Assembly (NCBI GenBank): GCA_003647095.1
Contig: QMME01000008.1
Span: 1 to 25,964, forward strand
Direction of reading: 5' to 3'
DNA from: Deltaproteobacteria bacterium
Lineage (GTDB): Bacteria > Myxococcota > B64-G9
Length of the DNA: 25,964 bases
Position 1 is the first letter of the stretch, and every line of letters starts with the position of its first letter. A program made the translations under genes and the position numbers. Shown here one piece after another: positions 22,159-25,964 of the stretch. The notes under the pieces were generated by a model, which had not been told where the DNA came from, ran no database searches, and saw only the letters and a list, made by a program, of their open reading frames with translations.

Positions 22159-24648
22159 ATGAAGCAACAAGCATGCAGCCGATTCGTTGGCCAGGTCCTG
22201 TTGGCACTGCTGCTGGCCGGGCCGGCCGCGGCCCAGGATACCGGTCCCTACGCGCTCACCTTCGACATGGAACTGCCGGCGGTATCGGTGGCTTACTTCC
22301 CGGACATGCTGGCGCCGGTGGTGAATCCCGCCGGGGTGGGCTTCGGCCGGGGGCTGGAAGTGATGTTCCTGCACCAGCAGAACCTGCTGGTGGAACCGGG
22401 ACAGGCGAGCCGACCCAGCAGCGCCGGCGCCGAGGGACTGTTTTTCCGGAGCGGTCACCTGGGCCTGGGCATCCAGTGGCTGCGGCCGCTCGAGCAGGAC
22501 GACGGCTTCGACTACCTCAAGTACTCGTTGACGTTGCCGGTGCTGTCGGTGGAGCGCAGTTTCGCTCTGGCGGGCTCGCTGGAGATACTCGATCCCGCCA
22601 ACAACGATGCCGACAACTCCCTGGATTTCTCCCTGGGAGCATTGTGGCGGCCCTTCCGCTTCCTGAGCCTGGGCCTGGTGGGTCGCAACCTGGGGCGGGC
22701 CAGCCTCAACGGCGTTCGTTCCCGGCGCCTGCTCGATGTCGGGGTGGCGTTGCGGCCCCTGTGGTTCGCACCCGAGCGGCTTACCCTGGCGGCCGACTAC
22801 CGGATGGTGGAAGGGGCGGACGATCCACCAGCCCGCTTCTCGGCCTGGCTCACCCTGTTCGCCGGCTTGCGCCTGTTCGCCAGTGCCGATCTCGACGGCA
22901 ACTTCGGCGCCGGCCTGGCGGTGGACTTCCTGCACATGGGCAGTTCCGGTTACGTGGGGGTGAACAACGGCCCGGATGGTCTCGATGCCGCCTACTTGCT
23001 GCTGGCTGCCCGGGCCTCCAACCTCTCGGGCCCGGGTCTGGTGGTGGGGCACGGACGCACGGTACGCATCGTCCTCGACTCCAGCCTGAGCGCCGGGCCG
23101 CAGCCGTCCCGCGGGTTGTTCTTCCGCCGTCGTACCAGTGCCTGGCAGGTGGAGCAGGCCCTGGCCCGGGCGGTCGACGACGAGCGCGTCGACAGCGTGC
23201 TGCTGCAGGTGGAGGATCCGGAGTTGAGCTGGGTCATGGTCGAGGACCTGCGCCGGCAGCTCGAGCGCCTGCGCCGGGCGGGCAAGAAGGTGTTCGTACA
23301 CCTGCGCGACGCCGACAACCTGCGCTATTTCCTGGCCTGCGCGGCCGACGCCATCCTGCTCAACCCCGGGGGTGGTTTCATGGTGACCGGGCCCAGCGTG
23401 GAGGCGCTGTTCCTGGGAGGAGCCTTGCAGATGATGGGGGTCCGGGCCGAGTACCAGCGCGTGGGAGACTTCAAGACCGCGGTGGACACCCTGACCCGGG
23501 AACAGCCCAGCCAGGCTCACCGGCAGGTGCTCGACAGCCTGGCCGACGAGGCTGCTGACACCTTCTTCTCGGCCGTGGCCAACGGTCGCGGCATCAGTCG
23601 TGAACGGGCGCAGCAGCTCATCGACGGCGGCCTGCTCACCCCCCGGCAGGCGCTGGCCAGCAAGCTGGTGGACAAGCTGGTCTACCCGGACGAGTTGGAA
23701 GACTACCTGGCCGAGCAACTGGGGCACCGGACCAGCATGCTGGCCGGCTACCTGCACGAACGCCGGTCGCCGCGGCGCTGGGACCGGCCGCCGCAACTGG
23801 CGGTGGTGCACGCCAGCGGCACCATCGCCTACCGGGGCACACCCTTCGGGGGCATGAACGCCCACCGGATCGCCGCCATCCTGGAGCAGCTGCGCGACGA
23901 CGACGAGGTACGCGCGGTGGTGCTGCGGGTGGATTCCCCCGGCGGCAGCGGGGCCGCCTCGGACCTCATCTGGCGCCAGGTGGTTCGCCTGCGCGAGCGC
24001 AAGCCGGTGATCGTGTCCATGGGCAAGGTGGCCGCCTCGGGCGGATACTACATCTCCGCCCCGGCCGACGTGATCGTGGCCGAGCCTTCCACCATCACCG
24101 GCTCCATCGGCGTCTTCGCCATGTTCTTCGATCTCAGTGATCTCTGGGCCTCGCTGGGGATAAGCAAGGAAGTGGTCAAGCGCAGCCGGCTGGCCGATCT
24201 CGACAGTACCTTCCGGGGACGCACCCCGGAGGAGATGGAGCTGATCAAGCAAAACGTAGAGGCCTTCTACAAGAAGTTCGTGGAACTGGTGGCCCGGGGG
24301 CGACACCGCCAGCCCGAGGAGATCGATCGCATCGCCCGCGGGCGGGTGTGGACGGGCCGGCAGGCCCGGCAGCGAGGCCTGGTGGACGAGCTGGGCGGCC
24401 TGAGCCGGGCCCTGGAGATCGCCCGCCAGCGGGCCGGCCTGGGTTCGCGGGAACCCGTCGAGGTGGTGCACGTGCCCCGTCCGGGGTTTTCCCTGCGGGC
24501 CCTGTTGACCGAGCTGGGACTGCTGCCCCGGCTGGATGCTTCCTTGCTGGAACTGCTCGATGCCAACCAGAGGATGTTGCTGCAGCTGGCCACCATGGGT
24601 GGCAACACTCCCATGACGGTGACGCCGCTGCTGGTCAGGTTACACTGA
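22159..24648 (+). CDS. sppA: SppA-type (S49) protease with N-terminal outer-membrane barrel-like domain
   Basis: S49 SppA peptidases cut leftover signal peptides or other membrane-linked peptides with a Ser-Lys dyad. This 829-aa protein (AGGAG upstream of ATG 22159) has a signal peptide at about 1-25. Residues about 26-300 alternate polar and hydrophobic residues with a NPAGVGFGRGLEV motif, as in PorV/FadL-like barrels. A double SppA fold follows. The N-half carries the general base Lys439 (RVGDFKTAVD, matching E. coli Lys209). The C-half carries the nucleophile Ser627 (GKVAASGGYYISAPAD, matching E. coli Ser409). The dyad spacing (188) is close to that of E. coli (200). E. coli SppA is 618 aa, inner-membrane, and has no barrel. 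The added domain would put the protease at the outer membrane or periplasm. The gene stands alone. Confidence 0.88.
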   Translation: MKQQACSRFVGQVLLALLLAGPAAAQDTGPYALTFDMELPAVSVAYFPDMLAPVVNPAGVGFGRGLEVMFLHQQNLLVEPGQASRPSSAGAEGLFFRSGHLGLGIQWLRPLEQDDGFDYLKYSLTLPVLSVERSFALAGSLEILDPANNDADNSLDFSLGALWRPFRFLSLGLVGRNLGRASLNGVRSRRLLDVGVALRPLWFAPERLTLAADYRMVEGADDPPARFSAWLTLFAGLRLFASADLDGNFGAGLAVDFLHMGSSGYVGVNNGPDGLDAAYLLLAARASNLSGPGLVVGHGRTVRIVLDSSLSAGPQPSRGLFFRRRTSAWQVEQALARAVDDERVDSVLLQVEDPELSWVMVEDLRRQLERLRRAGKKVFVHLRDADNLRYFLACAADAILLNPGGGFMVTGPSVEALFLGGALQMMGVRAEYQRVGDFKTAVDTLTREQPSQAHRQVLDSLADEAADTFFSAVANGRGISRERAQQLIDGGLLTPRQALASKLVDKLVYPDELEDYLAEQLGHRTSMLAGYLHERRSPRRWDRPPQLAVVHASGTIAYRGTPFGGMNAHRIAAILEQLRDDDEVRAVVLRVDSPGGSGAASDLIWRQVVRLRERKPVIVSMGKVAASGGYYISAPADVIVAEPSTITGSIGVFAMFFDLSDLWASLGISKEVVKRSRLADLDSTFRGRTPEEMELIKQNVEAFYKKFVELVARGRHRQPEEIDRIARGRVWTGRQARQRGLVDELGGLSRALEIARQRAGLGSREPVEVVHVPRPGFSLRALLTELGLLPRLDASLLELLDANQRMLLQLATMGGNTPMTVTPLLVRLH

Positions 24649-24783
24649 CGGTAATAAAAAATGGGAGACGCTTTCCCGGACCGCGGGCGGGGGGGGAACC
24701 CACGGCCCGATGGGCGCATCTCCCAAAAACGAGGAGTACTCGTGCAGGCAAACAGGCGGGGGGGAAACCATGTACACCCGCAT
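24640..24783 (-). CDS. Candidate 47-aa small ORF (uncertain)
   Basis: The minus-strand ATG at 24783 is preceded by GAGGAGGAATCG, one of the best ribosome-binding sites in the window. The frame encodes 47 residues beginning MRVYMVSPPPVCLHEYSSFL, and its stop lies inside the 3' end of the protease gene on the other strand. The hairpin plus T-run at 24656-24725 falls within the frame, so a terminated transcript would lack the stop codon. The RBS therefore supports translation while the terminator argues against a complete product. I do not recognise the peptide. Confidence 0.3.
   Translation of the reverse strand: MRVYMVSPPPVCLHEYSSFLGDAPIGPWVPPPPAVRESVSHFLLPSV
24656..24725 (-). terminator. Large stem-loop followed by T6 on the minus strand
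   Basis: Read on the minus strand, an outer stem TGGGAGA/TCTCCCA (plus 24719-24725 and 24662-24668) encloses an 11-bp inner stem, cgggccgtggg pairing with cccgcggtccg with two G-T wobbles. TTTTTTATT follows immediately (plus 24653-24661). This is a terminator or structured 3' end for a minus-strand transcript. No minus-strand gene ends here, which implies a short RNA or small gene. Confidence 0.5.
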
Positions 24784-24857
24784 CGATTCCTCCTCTAAAC
24801 GAATACACTTTGAAAAGAGCCCGGCGATTTCCACCGCCAACTGCGGCAATAAACCTA

Positions 24858-24873
24858 AGCATACTTCGTGCCA
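24858..24873 (-). promoter_or_regulatory. Candidate sigma-54 promoter on the minus strand
   Basis: TGGCACG-AAGT-ATGCT on the minus strand differs from TGGCACG-N4-TTGCW only in the first T of TTGC. The invariant GG and GC doublets are present and correctly spaced. A start near 24847 would give an RNA of about 190 nt ending at the T-run near 24656. No copy of the 21-bp site found before sctU and sctV is seen upstream of it. Confidence 0.45.
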
Positions 24874-24914
24874 TGATTTGTCCTGTTTTGTAACCATCGG
24901 ATCTGTATGCAAAA

Positions 24915-24941
24915 ACCTCCACGTTGGGGGTGTTTTTTTTC
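24915..24941 (+). terminator. Rho-independent terminator
   Basis: acctcca (24915-24921) and tgggggt (24925-24931) form a 7-bp stem with one G-T wobble around the loop cgt, followed by g and T8. It lies 267 bp after the protease stop codon. It either ends that long mRNA or ends a separate short plus-strand RNA, and it insulates the response regulator gene. The A-run before the stem makes it potentially bidirectional. Confidence 0.75.
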
Positions 24942-24971
24942 TTGAGTTTCTGCCGTAATTATGGTGATAAT
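24942..24971 (+). promoter_or_regulatory. Probable sigma-70 promoter of the response regulator gene
   Basis: TTGAGT at 24942-24947 and GATAAT at 24966-24971 are 18 bp apart, with a TG just before the -10. The start is expected near 24978, about 74 nt before the ATG at 25052. The leader contains the inverted repeat ACCACA-N14-TGTGGT. Confidence 0.6.
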
Positions 24972-25051
24972 ACCACATTGCATCGGCTTGGTGTGGTGTT
25001 TCTCTTGATTTTCTGTGGCTTGCCCCGTGGTAACAATGCCCTGGAGGGTGC

Positions 25052-25964
25052 ATGGCAACTGACAGGTTGAAGATACTGGTGGTCGACGACGACCAGACGG
25101 CCCTGGAGATGGTGAAGACGTTCTGTCGTAACGAGCCCTACCGGTTGGAGTTTGCCACCAACGGTGTAAAGGCCATCGAACGACTGCGGGCCGGCGACAT
25201 TAACCTGGTGGTGACCGACATCCGCATGCCGGAGATGGACGGCGAGGACCTGCTGGGGGCCATCAAGGATCTGAACCCGGAGATCCCGGTCATCGTCATG
25301 ACCTCTTACGGGAGCATCGACAGCGCCGTGCACTTCATCAAGTCCGGTGCCCACGAGTATATCAACAAGCCGCTGTCACAGGATGATTTCCTCCACCGTC
25401 TCAAGAAGGTCATCGAGAACCTGCGCATGTCGGAGGAGATTGCCCACCTCAAGTCCATGCTGCAGCGGGCCAAGAAGATCGACATGGTGGGCAACTCCGC
25501 GGTTATGCGCCGGGTGATGGAGCAGGTCAGCTCCATCGCCCAGACCGATGCCGCGGTGGTCATCTACGGCGAGAGCGGTACCGGCAAGGAACTGGTGGCT
25601 CGTTCCATTCACCAGCTTTCCCGCCGCGCCGACAAGCCCTTCGTGCCGGTCAACTGCGGTGCCCTGCCCGAGACCCTGCTGGAGAGCGAACTGTTCGGCT
25701 ACAAGCGGGGTGCCTTCACCGATGCCACCACCGACTACCCCGGCCTGGTGGTGGAAGCCAACCGGGGCACGTTGTTTCTCGACGAGGTGGGCGAGATGAG
25801 TCCCAAGGTGCAGGTGAAGCTGCTGCGCTTCCTGCAAGACAAGGAGGTACGGGCCCTGGGCAGCACCAAGAGCGTGCGGGCCGACGTGCGCATCATCTCG
25901 GCCACCAACCGCGACTTGATGGCCGCCATCGGCGAGGGAGACTTCCGGGAAGATCTCTATTACC
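25052..25964 (+). CDS. NtrC-class sigma-54-dependent response regulator (3' end beyond window)
   Basis: These proteins bind upstream sites and remodel sigma-54 RNA polymerase by ATP hydrolysis when phosphorylated. The ATG at 25052 has GGAGG upstream (TGGAGGGTGC). The receiver domain (about 6-120) has the acidic pocket ILVVDDDQ, the phosphorylation site Asp56 (VVTDIRMPEMDG), MTSYGS and the NKPLS lysine. The AAA+ domain begins at about 145: Walker A GESGTGKE (173-180), the sigma-54 contact loop GAFTDA (220-225, a known variant of GAFTGA), Walker B TLFLDEVGEM with Asp244-Glu245, and SATNRD. The DNA-binding helix-turn-helix lies past the window end, with 304 codons visible. No sensor kinase is adjacent on the visible side. 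Its position 5-7 kb downstream of two sigma-54 T3SS promoters makes it a candidate activator of them. Confidence 0.95.
   Translation, partial: MATDRLKILVVDDDQTALEMVKTFCRNEPYRLEFATNGVKAIERLRAGDINLVVTDIRMPEMDGEDLLGAIKDLNPEIPVIVMTSYGSIDSAVHFIKSGAHEYINKPLSQDDFLHRLKKVIENLRMSEEIAHLKSMLQRAKKIDMVGNSAVMRRVMEQVSSIAQTDAAVVIYGESGTGKELVARSIHQLSRRADKPFVPVNCGALPETLLESELFGYKRGAFTDATTDYPGLVVEANRGTLFLDEVGEMSPKVQVKLLRFLQDKEVRALGSTKSVRADVRIISATNRDLMAAIGEGDFREDLYY

Larger units (their letters stand above)
24649..25051. other. 403-bp AT-richer intergenic region with possible small transcript
   Basis: This is the longest non-coding stretch and is clearly richer in A/T than its surroundings. On the plus strand it has a rho-independent terminator at 24915-24941 and, directly after, a sigma-70-like promoter at 24942-24971 for the response regulator gene. 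On the minus strand it has a sigma-54-like promoter at 24858-24873, a strong ribosome-binding site before an ATG at 24783, and a large hairpin with a T-run at 24656-24725. An inverted repeat ACCACA-N14-TGTGGT sits at about 24974-24999. No tRNA, tmRNA, RNase P or SRP RNA pattern is recognisable. Confidence 0.6.

Noticed and set aside
24662..24725. A tRNA or tRNA-Sec, because a perfect 7-bp end-to-end stem encloses about 50 nt and selB is in the window.
   Set aside because: There is no T-arm GTTCGA-type sequence, no anticodon arm and no CCA-compatible end. The inside folds as one long GC stem.
24742..24798. An 18-codon plus-strand frame (GTG start after GAGGAG) rich in His and Arg, considered as an attenuation leader peptide.
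   Set aside because: No amino-acid biosynthesis gene follows, the histidines are not clustered as in known leaders, and the terminator downstream lacks an evident antiterminator.
1..25964. CRISPR arrays, rRNA, tRNA genes, IS transposases, integrases or att sites.
   Set aside because: No short regularly spaced repeats, RNA gene signatures or transposase/integrase domains were found. The only mobile-looking DNA is the coding repeat element.

Overview
This is a GC-rich chromosomal segment from what looks like a Myxococcota-type or related deltaproteobacterial lineage. The signs are zinc-ribbon/FHA and zinc-ribbon/TPR signalling proteins, a secreted Cys-repeat protein ending in a MYXO-CTERM-like tail, a porin-like/SppA protease, and scattered non-flagellar type III secretion (T3SS) export genes under apparent sigma-54 control. 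selB and a DUF4416 gene fit an anaerobic or selenoprotein-using member. The phylum is inferred from gene content only.

Left part (1-14.4 kb). A 3'-truncated selB (-) is divergent from a zinc-ribbon/low-complexity/TM/TPR protein (+). A small exported protein (-) is divergent from a GT-C type glycosyltransferase (+). A two-gene minus-strand unit (arylamine N-acetyltransferase-like, then DUF4416) is divergent from a GT2 glycosyltransferase, which overlaps a GT-C/TPR membrane protein. That pair converges, with shared stop bases, on a 1205-aa serine hydroxymethyltransferase-GcvT-GcvT fusion (-).

Right part (14.4-26 kb). sctU and an NlpC/P60-like secreted protein form one plus-strand unit. sctV, a TPR lipoprotein and a tail-anchored double-FHA protein form a second unit with ATGA overlaps. 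Both units are preceded by a -24/-12 sigma-54 promoter and by nearly the same 21-bp upstream sequence. A double zinc-ribbon/double-FHA protein (-) converges on the second unit. A large SppA-type protease with an N-terminal barrel-like domain follows. After a 403-bp non-coding interval comes an NtrC-class response regulator with a sigma-54 AAA+ domain, cut by the window end. It is a natural candidate activator of the two T3SS promoters.

The most unusual observation is a dispersed protein-coding repeat. A 99-bp (33-codon) unit occurs in selB and in the N-acetyltransferase gene, in the same orientation and reading frame, and is 95-100% identical between them. In the acetyltransferase the insertion adds exactly 267 bp (89 codons), is flanked by a perfect 14-bp direct repeat, and its removal restores a normal-length enzyme. 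A 21-bp piece of the other half of that insert recurs next to the promoter of the SHMT-GcvT fusion. This resembles, in principle, Rickettsia palindromic elements that insert in frame into genes, but the sequence appears different.

The second notable item is the 24.65-25.05 kb interval. It carries, on the minus strand, a sigma-54-like promoter, a strong ribosome-binding site with a 47-codon reading frame, and a large terminator-like hairpin. This is a candidate sigma-54-dependent small transcript divergent from the activator gene.
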